Shown here: in pieces, positions 1 to 13,454 of the stretch
Layout: every line of letters begins with the position of its first letter
Position numbering within the stretch: position 1 is the stretch's first letter
NCBI GenBank assembly: GCA_907163375.1
Contig: CAJQUW010003055.1
Location: forward strand, 304,804 to 368,803
DNA from: Prostheceraeus crozeri
Lineage: Eukaryota; Platyhelminthes; Polycladida; Euryleptidae
DNA length: 64,000 nt
Reading direction: 5' to 3'
The notes under the pieces: model-generated
What the model saw: the letters and a program-made list of their open reading frames with translations, nothing else
What the model was told of the DNA's origin: nothing
The model's database searches: none
Translations under genes and position numbers: made by a program

Positions 1-987
1 AATCAGAGACTGATACAATAGGACAGCTACATGTGAATGAATTATCTTCAGCGAAAGTCAGGAATTAATTAATGACAACAAATAAGGACTATTAAGGAAT
101 GTTTTGATTTTATGGACAGATTGGTTCATAGTCAAAGGTCTTTCTATAAATGGTCCTGAAACTCGTTTTTATTGATCTGTCTCAGGAAAATCCTCACAAT
201 GAAATTTAGATAACATACCGTTCTCAGCAGCAGCATTCGAAACCGATGTTTATGTTAAAATTCTAGCCGGTAAATCAATGATATCTTCTGTCAATTCGTG
301 GAGATAGGTCTACCTTCTAGCTATCAGCTGAGGCTACTGAGTTTCCGACTAATATGAACATGCAAAAAAACATATGATCTCTTAGGCAGAAGGAGGGCAA
401 CTAAAAGTCTCCGGTTTATCGTATTAACAGTTGAATATATGTCGGTTGAACTATGGGGTTGGGTTCTGCATTGAACTCAAAAGGAGTCTCAAACGATTTT
501 GAAAGCAAAGCAGTTCAACATGAACTTAATGTCTTTGAAAAAACAAAAGATTAAACAAATAGTTATAAAACAGAAATGATAAGTAGCCATTTACTGGGTG
601 AAAATATTTCTTCACTTTATGCGTCATCGGTTAAGATTTTGGTACATTTTGTAAAATGTGGTTTAAACCGGCGTTATTGATGTAAAATCATTAACTTAAT
701 TCATTAAACTCATTCAAATCAGTTGTACTATCAATATATTATATATATATCAATATACTATCATTCTCGCGTACACTACAAAAAGCGTTTAATCCTAAAA
801 GATCACATTCATTTGTGAGGTCTGACCTTGCCATGTTTATCGTCAGACGTGTGACATGTGATGCGATTAACAACTTTCCAGAAAGATATGCATGTAAGTA
901 AGACACGATTGTTACTGCAGAAAATATGAAAATAATTAGTATTCTAATATGCATATTTCTGAAGAAAAAATGACGTAGATCAACTAC
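1..987. other. No gene recognised
   Basis: AT-rich sequence with no convincing reading frame on either strand. The only local structure is an alternating AT stretch around 731-765. The interval ends at the target duplication of the hAT element. Confidence 0.6.
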
Positions 988-995
988 ATTTGCAT

Positions 996-3807
996 CAGGG
1001 TTGGCCGGTAAAAACCATCCTGGTATTTACCACCTGGTTAAAACCACCAGCTTTTGTCACCATTTTCGGCTAAAACTGGCTAAAACTATTAAGTAAAAGT
1101 AATGTAAAGTAATGTAATGTAATTAAAAGTATTTAATTACTACTTAAGTTTTTTTGGGTAGTTACAATATTAAGGATCATCGTCACTCCTTATTTTATTG
1201 ATGAACGTTAAATGCAATAAGTTCACTTTACTTTTTCATCATTCGATGAACATTTAGGTCTGTATTTTCACAATTCAAACCTATCAATATCGCATTTCAA
1301 TCAAGAATATGTTCCAAGTATAGGTGTAAGAATATACTACGAAGTATTATAAAAAATATTGTTATAAAGCTGTTGTGCATTATTCTTCTAAGTCTGCACG
1401 CATTTTGTTGCTTTACGAATTTCATTCAATGTAAGTTGCAACAGACGTCCATGCTGGAAGGAAATCACTTGGCTCTATGTAAAAGATCGAAAACGGTCAT
1501 TCCATGTTAGAAGCTAGAAGCGCAAGAAAATGCAAAAATCTGGCCTCGGATTTCTACGATTCACCTCCCTGCTGATCTCGTAGAATCATAGAAATTAATA
1601 ATACCATAGAAAAACCTAGAATGGAAATTGCATGAAAATTGTGGCAGATTCCGGGGGAACTTAGTTGGGGCAAAAAGCAAATTTTGCGAACTGGTTTTCT
1701 TGTTTTCGGGTTGGCATTTTTAATTATCAAAACAATTTGTGATCTGGATTGTTGCCCCTACTCCAAAGATCAGGTGCACAAACGCAATAGTGAATTTAAA
1801 AAATAATGCAACGACAGGATGACAAAGAAGGAAATCCTGTAAAACGTTCTGTACGTTCATCATTTTGAAATATCGCTCCTATAATCAATCAAGAGTATAA
1901 TCAGACACATGCGCAACTTGTAGTGTCGATTTACAGAGCATGCATTGCTCCAGCTTGAAATCAGAGGCCAAGAAATCTCAGAGTATTCATTTTACTTAAA
2001 ATGGTTCACCTGTTCAATATATTTGAACAGTTTTCAAAACCTTTGCATGCTTTCGAATGAGCCTCAAAAATATCATCACATTATATTACATATGTCATTT
2101 AGTGATTAATTGAATGTTCCAGCGACATTTCATGTATCTGATAAATGACTGTCGGTAAAGAAGCTACCGATGTGTTTATTCCAGAAAACTGCTAAGTTTC
2201 TTAACCACTAGAAGGAGAAATTATCCAATAATTGGCATTTTTATCTTTGAATTCTTGAGATATTCTTACAGCCAGTACATCAACCATTTTCAATTATGAC
2301 TCTGAACCAATTTTTGATTCGCATTCCTATATTGAAAAATTGGATGATAGTTGTCAATGACTGGTACAAATAGACACAGTATATTAATCCATTGAATAGT
2401 AGGCTAATTCACATGAAACAATGACATCATCTCACTTAAAGTTCTCTTGATGAAAATCCTGCAATTTGCTGTCAACAACTTCCACAACCAACTTGGCAAA
2501 CAGTTTCACTATGATACAATGTTTTAGATCGAATCTGATCTACAAACCATAGATTTTTCCATGTGCCATCATTGCACATAGGCAAGATATCAAACTTCCA
2601 TTCTAGTGCACTATTATCCACTTCTATGCATAGAATAGCTTATCTTCTAAATCTGTGGCAAATGTCCCATACCCATTGTGATTACACGAATATTACTATG
2701 AAATTTATCCTGCACTTCCAGAAGGACTAGATTAAAAATTTTGCCCTTCAACATTTTTCATGTCATGGTAATTTACCCTCACATATTTAGAGGATAAGGT
2801 TATGTTAAATGAATTTAAAACCGAAAGTAAAGTTTTGATTTGAGCTCAAAATATGGAAATTTCAAGAACTTTAAACAAAACTTGTATATCACAATAATGT
2901 CAAACTTGTTTGTCGCTCTCAGATTCTATTAGCAAGATCAATTTTACAGTTTACTGGACATGTTCTTTTGTTGATATTATAACTGAGGCTGCTCAGATAT
3001 ACATTATGCCTCACTTTATCAATATTGCTGGTGCGAACTATATTATTTAATTATTATTTGTTCTTACAAATCATGATTTCCTGCTACGGTGACAAGCATT
3101 AGTACATTTAGTATATTTCTAATAAAGTAGAAATGCATTCTAAGTGACTGTTTCACATTGCTTGATTTGGGAGGTGAGATTTTCCGGTAAAGAGACTTTT
3201 TGATAGTGTTTTCTCTGCGTTCATGAGAACTTGGTTCGAATCTAGATCTGACGAAACCTAAGCTACTATTAAAATACACTATGCATTCTTGCTGAACACT
3301 CAATACAGAATGACAGTGGGATTATTGAAGCTCGTCCACATGAAGAAAGTGGTTTGCTTAATTTAGTTCTATGTATAAACCACTTTTATTCATATATCTA
3401 TTTTCATTTTTTCATTCATTTGATGATAATTCTGCGAGTATCTAACAACTTCTGTTACATGAACCAAAGAACCAAAATGGTTCTGAAGTCTACATTTGTT
3501 CTTAAATCACAAGAAAAGGGCAGAGCAATCGTAAAGAAAGACAACATCGTTTGTCGTTCGTTATAAAAACCTGTGTGGTTCCATGACAGAATGAATGTCA
3601 TGTTTTGGAAGATAAGAGTTGCAAACTGCAAACCCACATGCACCGTAATACTTAAACCCCAACTTGCTGTCGATCATTTCTTGAAGAAATAGACTGATTT
3701 TTCGGAATTTTATTTTTAGCCGGTTTTTACCAGTTTTTGCCGGTTTTTACCTGGTTTTTATCACTTAGTGGCAAAAACCAGTTTTAGCCGTCAAAAAGCC
3801 AACCCTG
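996..3807. mobile_element. hAT-superfamily DNA transposon, non-autonomous or decayed (2812 bp)
   Basis: The ends are cagggttggc and gccaaccctg, a 10-bp perfect terminal inverted repeat of hAT type. They are flanked by a perfect 8-bp target duplication, atttgcat, at 988-995 and 3808-3815; an 8-bp duplication is diagnostic for hAT. Next to the ends lie repeated subterminal motifs of the form ccggtttttacc (about 3718-3775) and their complements (about 1008-1060), the kind of sites hAT transposases bind. No transposase frame is visible; the longest internal frames are short and have no hAT features. The perfect duplication with a decayed interior suggests a deletion derivative mobilised in trans. 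Confidence 0.88.
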
Positions 3808-4741
3808 ATTTGCATGCATATTCAAAGAGACAAAATGCAAAGCTCACCGCACTTCATCACAGGTAGACCAATATGTTGGCAATTTGTCACAAAATGTGAG
3901 CAAGTCCCATTTTTCAAATGTTCCAATTCATCATCAAATTGACTTGATTTTGATTTCAATTATTCCATTAGATCAATTTTCATTGCGCCAGGCACATCGC
4001 ATTGAAGCGGAGCGGTTCAAATTTGAATTCAGAACATTATGCCGTGTTCCTACCTGTGCAGCTAAGTTTCCAAACTAACTTAGATCATGGACTTCCATGC
4101 ATGATCAAAGAAATCGTCAGCAGCTAATAAAGGTGACAAAGAAATCGAACAGCACCATAATTAGGTATGCAAATTCAATCACAGTCATGTTAACCATAGA
4201 AGTCAATGCATGCTTTTGAAACAGATGATTTGTAAACCTGAGTGAATATAAAGTAACATACTTTCAAATAAAGGACATGAAAATTTGACATTCCTGTATG
4301 CATTTTCCATTTAAAGAAGATTTTTACAGCCTAAATCTTCACAGCGACAAATGCCGACAGGATATGAATTAAAGGGACTCCAGCATGTGAACAAAATTCA
4401 AATATATTTTGAATTTTTGGATGATCTCATGGACTATCAAATATTTTGCTTACTTTTAAAGAAGGTTAATTAACACATCAGCGAAGCTTTGTTCGGATAA
4501 GTTGATGAAAAAATTAAATGAATTTTAATTGCTTCAGAGAAGGAATTTCTACAAAAATGAAGATCATGTAGTCAGTTTATTTATGTGGCAACAATAGTTA
4601 TTAAGGAGTGTCTTGTTGTTGCCACTTTGTGTATAGCTGCAGTAGAATGTAACTGACTTGACTTGAGTTCCACAGACCTTCTTAGCATTAGTCTAAACTT
4701 GAAATTCTAAAATTGACCTTCGCGCCACGTCCTCAGCAATA

Positions 4742-4800
4742 ACACGTGTAAAAGTGATGTATTTTCATTTACACCAAAAATACACATGTATTACACGTGT
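4742..4800. repeat. Short imperfect palindrome
   Basis: Outer words acacgtgt at both ends enclose a near-palindrome of about 24-nt arms, containing atgtatttt on one side and aaaatacacatgt on the other. It may be a relic of a very small inverted-repeat element. No target duplication was found. Confidence 0.4.
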
Positions 4801-6498
4801 ACTGGTTGACTGGGATATGATAGCAAAAATGAAGAAAGAAAAGCAATTTACAATTTACAACATTGGAGAGGTAAGATAGTTTGTCAAATTAGCAATTCGA
4901 TGGGCTACCATTACGTTGAACCTCAGCCTCATTATTGTACACTGTAAATCGCTCAATACCAATCACATACGAAGGATGCAAACCAAAATTTTTTTTGTTA
5001 TATTTCTGTATTCTCTTGGTATATATTTGTATGCTTTTCGCATGTTATTTCAAATGTGGTATGCTTTGCATACTAAAGCCATACCAGCACAATGTTAAAG
5101 GAAAGCATCAATGATTTCTAATAGATGTTGATTTAAGGCCTTTTGTCAATAAAGATTACACTAATGTTACTACTGTTTAGTAGCGAGAAAATGACATTTA
5201 ATAGTCAAACTAACAATACTGAATTCGATTTTAATGCATGTAAGTCTAAGGCATTTCATGAATAGTCAATAAGTATTTGACCATTAACAATTATGCATTA
5301 GGTAATTTTGGAACTAAGGACATTATCAATCCGAAATAAAAATACGCTATAATTCATGATGATATATACATATAGTTTCTGGGTATTTCCCAACTTTTCG
5401 CAGAAAATCATTGCATTTAGTTCATGGGAAAGTTAAATTTATGGCCCGTTCTGAAAAGTGCATCTTTTTAAAGTCTGAATTTTGCCTGATTTTGCAAACA
5501 TCTGGTGTGCTTAGTTTTGACAAAGCAAGCTAAGTATCAATTTTTTGTATCACATCACAACTAGGTGTCCATAAATTGCACCATCAAGATACTATAGACA
5601 TCGATAAGAATCATCCAAACTTGAATGTCATGTAAATACTACTTATTTGCTTTTAAGTAGAAATGAGTCAACTAAGTTACAACTAAGTAGTAATTTCAAA
5701 TTCTAGCCGATTGTTCATGATGTTTAAATGGTATAAAATGACTATAACATTTGGGAGGGTCATCTAAAAGTCAGAGTCCAAAAATTTAATCAAGATCTAG
5801 GCAATACTACACGCTACGGTACAAAAGCAATATCACATATTCAAATTTTGAATTTAAATTCATGATGTGTAGACAAACAAGTTTAGAGCATCAAATAGCA
5901 TCATTCTCCTGATCATTAATTGTATGTGTCACTAACGTCATTGAACTAAAAGCACTGAATCTATGTTTGCAGTCGATGAGAAGAAAACATAAAAAAATCC
6001 GCTTAATTTTGAAGTTTAAATTTTCAATCCCATTTAAAGCATCAAGATGGACGAATTAGAAAAAACAGATACCACCGTTAGAAAGATCACACACAGAATA
6101 TTCTACCCTGAAATTTCATGTACAACGGAGCAGTATTTAGGAAGTTAAGGATGGGGGGTCGAATTGGCCGCCCCCCCCCGGGATGGCGATGCGCTTCAGA
6201 GCCCGGTATTCATAGGGTTAACGAGAGTATCAAGATATCGGCTATGGATACCAGCTAAACAAAATTTGAAAATGATGTAGCAAGAGAACATAGACATAGA
6301 AAAATACGATATAGCATCAGATCATCTATCATAGAATACAAGGTTAATCAAAGCAATCTAATCAAAGGGAAATGTATAGAGTTAGTCAAAGATATCTACC
6401 ATAAAATAAGAAATTAGATAACAAGAAAAGCGAATGGTGCTGAAGTATACAAATGGCAACCACTGACTAAATTAAAAGTGCTTCGAATGCTAAGGGCC

Positions 6499-6541
6499 TC
6501 AAGTGATCTTCATTTTATATTATTATTTTCAGATCACTTGA
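6499..6541. repeat. Perfect 11-bp stem hairpin
   Basis: The arms tcaagtgatct (6499-6509) and agatcacttga (6531-6541) are exact complements around a 21-nt AT-rich loop. No associated gene is seen; function unknown. Confidence 0.5.
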
Positions 6542-8076
6542 TGCCAAAGTGTTTAAATAGGTGTTTAAAATAGTCAATTTAAATAGTTATTTAATAGGTG
6601 TTTCATGTTTCAATCATCTCACAATCGATTTGTCGCACCATTCTCTATGAGTTGGTACATTTATGAGTATAATTTAGTAAATTTAACGTTAGAATGTTTA
6701 TATTATACATTATTGCATTATAAATATGTTTATCTGTTTAATTTCATGTTTTGTGCTTTTTATATTCATGCCATGCTCTTGTCATGCTATATCATAGAAT
6801 AATCTTGATTGGACTGAAATTGCTGATTCACTTGCTATGTTATCATTACGTTTTCTTGAAATTATACCGTCCAGTTCTGTTCATCACAAATGTTTCTTTA
6901 ATGTGAAGCAAAACTCGGCGACAATGAGCCGGTTGGCACCCGGTGATACCCCACCGATGAGTGGATAATACTGAATGATATTCAGGGGGACCCAGTACCA
7001 TGCCTTTAATTTTCTCAATTTCATACGTTTCTGTATACGCTATTTATCATTTCAGATAAAGACAATCATCAATCGCAGTCATGAAGCACGATCGAATGCG
7101 CCTGGTATCTCAAAAAAGGTAATTCAAAGTTATTTGCAGAAAAAAACAAGTAATCCTAATGTATGACACTTTGTCATAATACAGAAGGGATATAAAAATT
7201 GACATATTGAATTCATTATAATGATGTATAAAAAGATGGGTTGTCATTCTCTTAATGACTCTAAAATCGTTAATTTCGATGTCAGATGAACAAACTTACA
7301 GATGCACAGCTGCTAAAGCTATGTCAGCATTCGTAGTTCTATAGTTTTATCATAGCTTTTCATTCAGTGTCATCAAATATTTCAATATCCTTCTGTTATC
7401 AATTCAGATATCAAATCAAACTGCTTATAAGCGCTGGCGAAAAAGTAATATCATAGCTGTCGCCACAAATCAACCATTGATTCCATACTTCCCTGATATA
7501 CTTACTTTGCTTGAAGCCCTTTACATTCAAAGCACCTTAAATTTAGTAAATGGTTGTACTGGTGAAGCTTTACTATCATTTATATCTTAGTTTACTTGAG
7601 CACCGGTCGCTTTTCGTATTGTCTGTATCCTTGCTTTCTGGTGGATACTTCTAACGTGGCAAATATTTCTTCGACTGATACATTCTTCTATATCGCATTT
7701 TCCTTGTCTATATTCTCATACTACATCATTTTGAAATAAAGGTGTACGAATCCGATTCGGATCAACCATTTCGGACTCGGATTGGATTGGACAGAATCGG
7801 TCAAGAAAAATCCGAATTGATTCTGAATTACGGAAATCTATACAGATATTGTGTCTTCAATGCAACTCAGCAAATTGCTTTTAATTACATTAAAAACACA
7901 ACATGCTGCACTTATTCCACATTTCAAACACCATTTTTCGGGGTCGGAAATCGGAATTCGAAGTCACCCATTTCTTTTCTAATCAATACATCATAAGAAA
8001 GACCCGCGTACGTTGACAAGTTCGTCTGATAAAAATGTGATGCCATTCAGATAATGTCACGGACGGAATAAAACTG

Positions 8077-8153
8077 CGCGTCTCAGTGGAATTGATCCAC
8101 CGACCTCTGACATTCTTAGTTTGCGCTCTACCAACAGAGTTATCTAATAATGC
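8077..8153 (-). repeat. tRNA-derived SINE or tRNA pseudogene
   Basis: Read on the minus strand, the segment has a pol III A-box-like word (taactctgttggtagagcg) and, about 30 nt later, a B-box-like word ggatcaattcc within a plausible T-arm, ggtgg/ccact. The anticodon stem does not pair well and the acceptor stem is not convincing, so this is not a functional tRNA. It is most likely the head of a tRNA-derived SINE whose body extends toward lower coordinates, or an old tRNA pseudogene. Confidence 0.55.
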
Positions 8154-9205
8154 AACTATAATATGTAGTATTAATTGTATGCATGTATTTATGTAATTAA
8201 GGCATTAATGTATTTCCCACCCCGACTTCTCTTGCGACTGGTTTTTGCTGTGAGGCATTTTTGCTGTGTAGCATGGCTATGGAGCATGCTGTTTAGCCGT
8301 GTATGATTCATCACGCGCCGTCATCCGTTTGGTTAGTTTTCAACGATGATTTCAACCGTTGAAAAAACGTCATTTTTTACTTGGGATGCTATGAGGCTGA
8401 GGGCCGTCAGGCCCGAAGCCATAGCTTATTGCGGTTTAGATGTCTAAACTGTAATATCATTGTATTTCGGTTTTCTATGTAACTGAACTGCAATATGCTA
8501 CAGTATAATATATATAATGTCTACATTCAGGTGGGCCGTTATATTGCGGCGCAATATTTCCTTCAAATAAAGACATTTCACAAAACATAAAACCATTAGG
8601 CTAACAAGGTCATGCAAAAATGTCGAACCCCGTGTTCTATCATTCGAGCGGAATGAATATTAAGATAATTCACCAATAAAGCATTATTTTCAGCCTTAAA
8701 TTGAAGACCAGACCAACATTTCGACCGGTAGCAATAATAGGCTGCATAGGCACATCATGCATGCACCCAACAGACCCATCTTGTCAATCTTCCAAGTTTC
8801 AGTTCCCAGAAATATCTTCTAAGATATATAATATAAAATATATTTGAGGACAGAGGTCAAAATGCGAAAATCGCCACTTTTAGAAATCTCAAATTTTCAA
8901 TATGGAAACATGTGAGCATGACAATGAATCAAACACGAGGTGAAAGGGCTTTCTCTGAGCATTCTTTTGATGTACTGTTCGTCGAAATTGGTTTACTTTT
9001 GCAGAAGTTGTGATGTCTCAAATTCATTGCATAATTTGCTTTTTCTGTCTATTCTTGAAAAGTTGTTTACATCTTTTGCGCTAACGAGGTCATTTTCACA
9101 TTTTCAGTATCAATGGTGTCTAGACGTCTGCTATACACATCCAAATCAAAGTGTTGGTTGACCCAGATAAGTGGTAAACAAAGTTTCTGTTCGGTTTTGA
9201 ATTCA
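8154..9205. other. No gene; GC-rich hairpin and AT-rich tail
   Basis: A GC-rich patch near 8390-8425 contains the hairpin-forming word gggccgtcaggccc. It is followed by an AT-rich section with a TATA-like run near 8504-8520 and aataaa near 8566. The layout recalls a solo LTR, but I could not find matching target duplications. No reading frame is recognised. Confidence 0.4.
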
Positions 9206-10065
9206 TCTTGTCATGATGACTCAGTCGAAGTTAGCGAAAGTGTTTTTGAAGGGCAAGGTTTCTACTCTTTTTGTCTTGTCAGAAGGGCAGTCCGAACGGC
9301 CGGTTTGCCGAAAAGTATATAGTTGTCCCAAAGACCAACATCCAAAGGTGGAAAACCAATTTTTTCTCCCTTCCTGGAAAAGTTGGATCCGATCGGGAAG
9401 GAAAGACAGACTTTCGAACAGCTCGGATGGTTATTCGCTTGGGAAGAAACGATCCCGCTTTGTCTTCGCCCAGTTGAGGAGTTCACATGAGAAGCCGACG
9501 GTTTCTGCCATAACAGTGAGACGTCGCCTGAAAAGTGAGCACTTCAAAAGCCGTAAGAGACCGTTAGGGATCAAATTGACTACCAACCACAAGAGTTAGA
9601 AGCTAAAGCGGGCGATAAGCATTGCCACTAGCCTTCTCAATGCAATCATGTTGTTTGGATTGATGAAGCGTCTGCATGTCTCCGAGGTCACAATGGCCGT
9701 TTGAGAGTTAGGATGAAGTCAGGTGATGCAATTCCTGATCATTTGACATTGCCTGAATCAAGGAGGTAAAAGATTGCATATTTGCGCTGCGATATGGATG
9801 AATGGTCGAATTGGGCTCCATATCCAAAGGGACAACATGATTTCGATGGATTTGTAAAGGTTTTGCAAAAAGGCAAATTTACTGAAGTGCGGTAAGAGTC
9901 TATTAATTCTTCCTGGAGATGGTGTTTCCGACTTGAGGTTTTGTTAAGGCAGGAGAGGGAGAGTTTAGATCAGGGAGTGATCAATCGCCTGATCGAAAGC
10001 ATGCCTTTCCGGATTCGATGAAGTGATTGAACTTTCTGGTGAGGTTGCGAAATATATGTAAACAC
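9206..10065 (+). mobile_element. Tc1/mariner-like transposase remnant
   Basis: The frame at 9213-9599 contains a Tc1-type helix-turn-helix linker segment, AITVRRRLKSEHFKSRKRP. Further on, in shifted frames, VVWIDEA (about 9650) corresponds to the first catalytic aspartate box, and a C-terminal tail reading VINRLIESMPFRIR lies near 9990-10020. The order matches Tc1 transposases (about 340 aa), but several frame changes and stops interrupt it, so this is a pseudogene. Poly-A/T-rich DNA at 10130-10170 probably approaches the 3' end. I could not define terminal inverted repeats. The family looks related to the Tc1 relic at 14.5-15.2 kb. Confidence 0.75.
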
Positions 10066-10621
10066 CAGTGAACCTACCACTGGCCCTATTAAGGGACAAG
10101 TGGCTCTGCAGAGTCACTGAACAACAATAAAAATTTTATTTCATAAAAAACAAAAAAAATTTAGGTGATCCACTTTTTATGCTCATCACTGTAGTTATTT
10201 ACGCAACTAGTGCATGGTAGCCTCTTTATACCATTCCACGAGTTATATATCTTGAATGTCCGAACCCGAATGATGAGGCGGATCATGGGCGGATGAGGTT
10301 CATTAAATTGTCACACACGCCTTTTGCATCAAATTCAATCGAACGTTAGAATATCACTGAAGGTATAAAAAGTTAGGCGCCATCCTACCAAATTGTTTTA
10401 GTCTAATCTAATCGGTATGTGTATGTTGTTTAGCCTAAAAACTTTTCCACTGTGTTAATATGGCTACAAGGAAAATATATTATTGTAGATGCCTATTCAT
10501 TGTGAAGCGAAATTCTAGTCGATAATGAGGCCTATATGTAGAATGCCAACATGGGCCTAGGTCTAGCCTTCAGATATAGTGACTAAGGAGGAGATGTGAC
10601 CAAGTTCGAGTGACTACACTA
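10066..10621. other. No gene recognised
   Basis: AT-rich DNA between the Tc1 relic and the first MITE copy. There is no frame of interest and no repeat boundary I can define. Confidence 0.5.
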
Positions 10622-11084
10622 TACTAGGTGACATGCCACGCTCAATCACGCGTAAACTACGCGAAATTACACATGACCCTAAACATCCGTGGCTATGCGG
10701 GACATTGTTGCAACATCTGTTATATAAGTTAGTATATTTAGCAGTCCTGTTATATAGACTTTGCGTCTCATGTGTCTGCATATATCAGAGGCTAAAAAAT
10801 GTGATAGGACCTCAATTTCATGCTCAGGGAAGACAGAACATGCTTAGCGGTTCATCCGTGGTTCAAGCGGCAACGCAGACAACCGTAGACAACGCGCAAG
10901 CTATAAACGCTAGCTCGCGCGTATTCACAACAATTCCCCATGTTTTAACAGCATCAGATCAAATGATTTCTGACTCATAGTGCAGCGCGTATGTACGCAC
11001 GTAGAAGAATAGAATGTCTTTAACCACGGATGTTTGTGGTGTTCCTTAATTACGCGTGAATTACGCGTGGCATGTCACCTAGTG
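10622..11084 (+). mobile_element. MITE family copy a (TA-flanked, full length)
   Basis: The ends read ctaggtgacatgcc and ggcatgtcacctag. The left outermost base differs from the family. Subterminal inverted words such as catccgtgg/ccacggatg follow. The 463-bp interior has no transposase. The left flank is TA as in Tc1/mariner insertions; the right flank is tt, so the duplication is imperfect. The arrangement defines the reference orientation for the family here. A 115-codon frame inside is a by-product of the repeat. Confidence 0.8.
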
Positions 11085-11225
11085 TTGATTCAATTATATA
11101 ATAAGCCTGCTCTACATAATGCCTACTGCATGTATGCCGCCATGAATCCCTACCTGCACATCCATTGATTTGAATCCCGATAATTTTTAAAGATCCCGAG
11201 ATTGTGCACCCTAGTTTAAACTGCC

Positions 11226-11281
11226 CTTAACCACGGATGTTTGGGGTGCTCCATATTTACGCGTGGCAATGTCACCTAGTG
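11226..11281 (+). mobile_element. MITE family fragment c (right end only)
   Basis: Contains ccacggatgttt, acgcgtggc and the terminal gtcacctagtg followed by TA, matching the right end of the copy at 10622-11084. The rest is absent. Confidence 0.65.
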
Positions 11282-11449
11282 TATGAGTCCATGACATTGT
11301 GCATCAGATATGACATTATGCATAATGTAGGAATCATAGCATGGCATAACGCATACGGAGCAATGAGCTCTTCAGACCTGTCATCATCCTTTCATTTCAG
11401 TGACTGTCGCTGTACAACGTCAATCAAAATTTATCGAGTGCCGTTATTA

Positions 11450-11866
11450 CACTAGGTGACATGCCACGCGTAATTCACGCGTAATTACGGAACACCACAA
11501 ACATCCGTGGTTAAAGACATTCTATTCTTCTACGCGCGTACATACGCGCTGCACAAAGAGTCAGAAATCACTTGATCTGATGCCGGTAAAACATGGGGAA
11601 TTGTTATGAATACGCGCGGGTTAGCGTTTATAGTTTGCGCGTTGTCTGCGTTGCCGCTTGAACCACGGATGAACCGCTAAGCATGTTCTGTCTTCCCTGA
11701 GCATGAAATTGAGGTCCTATCACATTGTTTAGCCTCTGATATCTGCAGACACATGAGATGCAAAGTCTTTATAACAGGACTGGCGACAGATGTTGCAGCA
11801 ATGTCACACATAGCCACGGATGTTTAGGGTCATTGAGGGTGATTGAGCGTGGCATGTCACCTAGTG
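11450..11866 (-). mobile_element. MITE family copy b (inverted, TA target duplication)
   Basis: Starts cactaggtgacatgcc and ends ggcatgtcacctagtg, with TA immediately outside both ends (11448-11449, 11867-11868), typical of Tc1/mariner-class insertion. The interior is the reverse complement of the copy at 10622-11084, so the pair makes an inverted repeat of roughly 400-bp arms separated by about 365 bp. No coding capacity. Confidence 0.85.
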
Positions 11867-12165
11867 TAGCTTATCTTATTATTCAGGATTAACTGTCAAA
11901 TGCTCTGGCGACCCCAGGTTGCTGAAATCCATTATTCATTGCAGCTCTGAGCTCCACGTGTCATATAAACTATCCCATGTGGTGAAATTATTGAAGATCT
12001 GGAATAATTGTACAATAGATAGTCTGAGGAATGCGCATTACACAATGCTTCCAAAATTCATACTGACAAGAATATAGGATTCTGGAAAGGATTTGAACTG
12101 CATGTAAATGTGCATGCAGCATGCTGTAAGCTACCAGTAATCATAATCAGTTTTCAAATGTCTAA

Positions 12166-13095
12166 CCCTCAGAGACCTGAGGGGGGACCACTGGACCTCG
12201 AAGCCATATTTTTTTTTACATTTTCAACTGAGGATATATCAACCGCTCATGCCCATGCAACATCATCATTTTTGACAGTGAATCTACATGTATTGTTTCA
12301 TTTCAATTGAATCAGTAGAAGTATAGTAGATAGGACAAGGGGGTCCATAGGACCCCCCTCAGGTCTCAGAGGGGGATCCCTGTTATAGAAATCCCTATAA
12401 CACAATTTTTGCTATCTAATGAAAAATGATTCTGTGCATGTCCACGATGGTGAATGATGAGTGAAATTCATTTATTCAATGTTTGCATCATGCTCGTGCA
12501 TGTGTGTTATGTTCAAGGATCGCAAAATGTGAATATTGTGATTTCGCAAGTGATCGTGCATGACTGGTTGGCCTAAATGAACAACTCGACATAAATCGAT
12601 GTCCGAAATGAAAGCTATCATTATATTCATATTAAAGCACTAAAAACAGACTGTTGGCGAAGTTTTCACTGCAGTAATTGATGAGTTTGAGATCTCCATA
12701 GCTGTTTTGAGGATCTTGAAATGCAGCGATTATAGCTCAGTTCAGGCCTATTTCCGATTAGTGGGGATAAATGTAAGGGTTATACTGCAAGCAATATATC
12801 AACTATTTGAGGTTTTATGGCGACAGCAAACATCGCAAAATCGACTCTCAGTACAACTGATACTGTGCTAAATGACTTTGGAATTACAGAAACACCAAAT
12901 TTTGAAAAGACTGAAAGACACTCAAAGGATTAGTTGCATCGACTTGCTGCGCGAAAACATCATTGCTTTACTTAAAATCAACTTTCCTAATTATTTGACA
13001 TCGATTTAAGCAGGGAAACTTAGAATTTGTAGCAGGGGTCCACTGGAGCCCACCTCAGGTCACGGAGGGTGTGAAAAAGATCAGGTCTGTGAGGG
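12166..13095. mobile_element. Possible piggyBac-like inverted-repeat element
   Basis: The left end ccctcagagacctga is mirrored at the right by tcaggtctgtgaggg. The right flank is ttaa (13096-13099) and the left flank is ctaa (12162-12165), so a TTAA duplication with one change is possible, as for piggyBac. A second mirror of the same left arm lies at 12350-12373, giving nested inverted repeats. The interior has no coding frame. A TTAA target is suggestive but the family is not established. Confidence 0.4.
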
Positions 13096-13454
13096 TTAAA
13101 AAGCAATTCGCAACATTTATGTCGCAATAGCCCACATGTAGATACCATCAGATTATGTTACATTTACATGTACATGCTCTTAAATGTTGTAATGATTTAC
13201 TAAGCAATTTATTCTAGACTGAATGTCGTTAACGTTCGATATGGGTCTAATTGAAAAAATTGTGTTACAAAAATTAAATTTCGGGTACATGAAAACGCTA
13301 GGATAATGACGGTTAATCAAACATTTTTATGATGGAAGGTATTTGGCGAGGTGAAAAGCAACCAAAGATGCAGACAAGAAACCTATTTCAGGCAGACGAG
13401 ACCAAGGCTGTGTAATCGAAAGACATCGAATTCATTCATTTCCTTTGTTTCGTG

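Larger units (their letters stand above)
3816..8076. other. Long stretch without recognisable genes
   Basis: All open frames here are below 90 codons and show no family signature. Visible items are a short imperfect hairpin at 4742-4800, an 11-bp perfect hairpin at 6499-6541, a C9 run at 6171-6179, and a GC-richer patch near 6913-6995 that I cannot assign. Around 7742-7830 the words tccgattcgg and ggattggattgg make a small simple-sequence patch. Noncoding exons or enhancers cannot be excluded. Confidence 0.5.

Noticed and set aside
6913-6995. GC-richer patch as a structured RNA
   Set aside because: Short complementary words exist, but no coherent fold or known family could be recognised by eye.
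7742-7996. 84-codon frame
   Set aside because: Its first third is a simple-sequence patch of gattcgg/ggattgg words, with no family signature.
8077-8153. Functional tRNA gene on the minus strand
   Set aside because: A and B boxes are recognisable, but the anticodon and acceptor stems do not fold properly; kept as a tRNA-derived repeat.
8164-8582. Possible solo LTR (tgtagtatt to tttcaca with an internal TATA-like run and aataaa)
   Set aside because: The flanking pentamers do not match and no second copy exists in the window, so the boundaries are guesswork.
10633-10980. 115-codon frame as a gene
   Set aside because: It lies wholly inside the MITE copy at 10622-11084, and other copies of the family do not keep it open.
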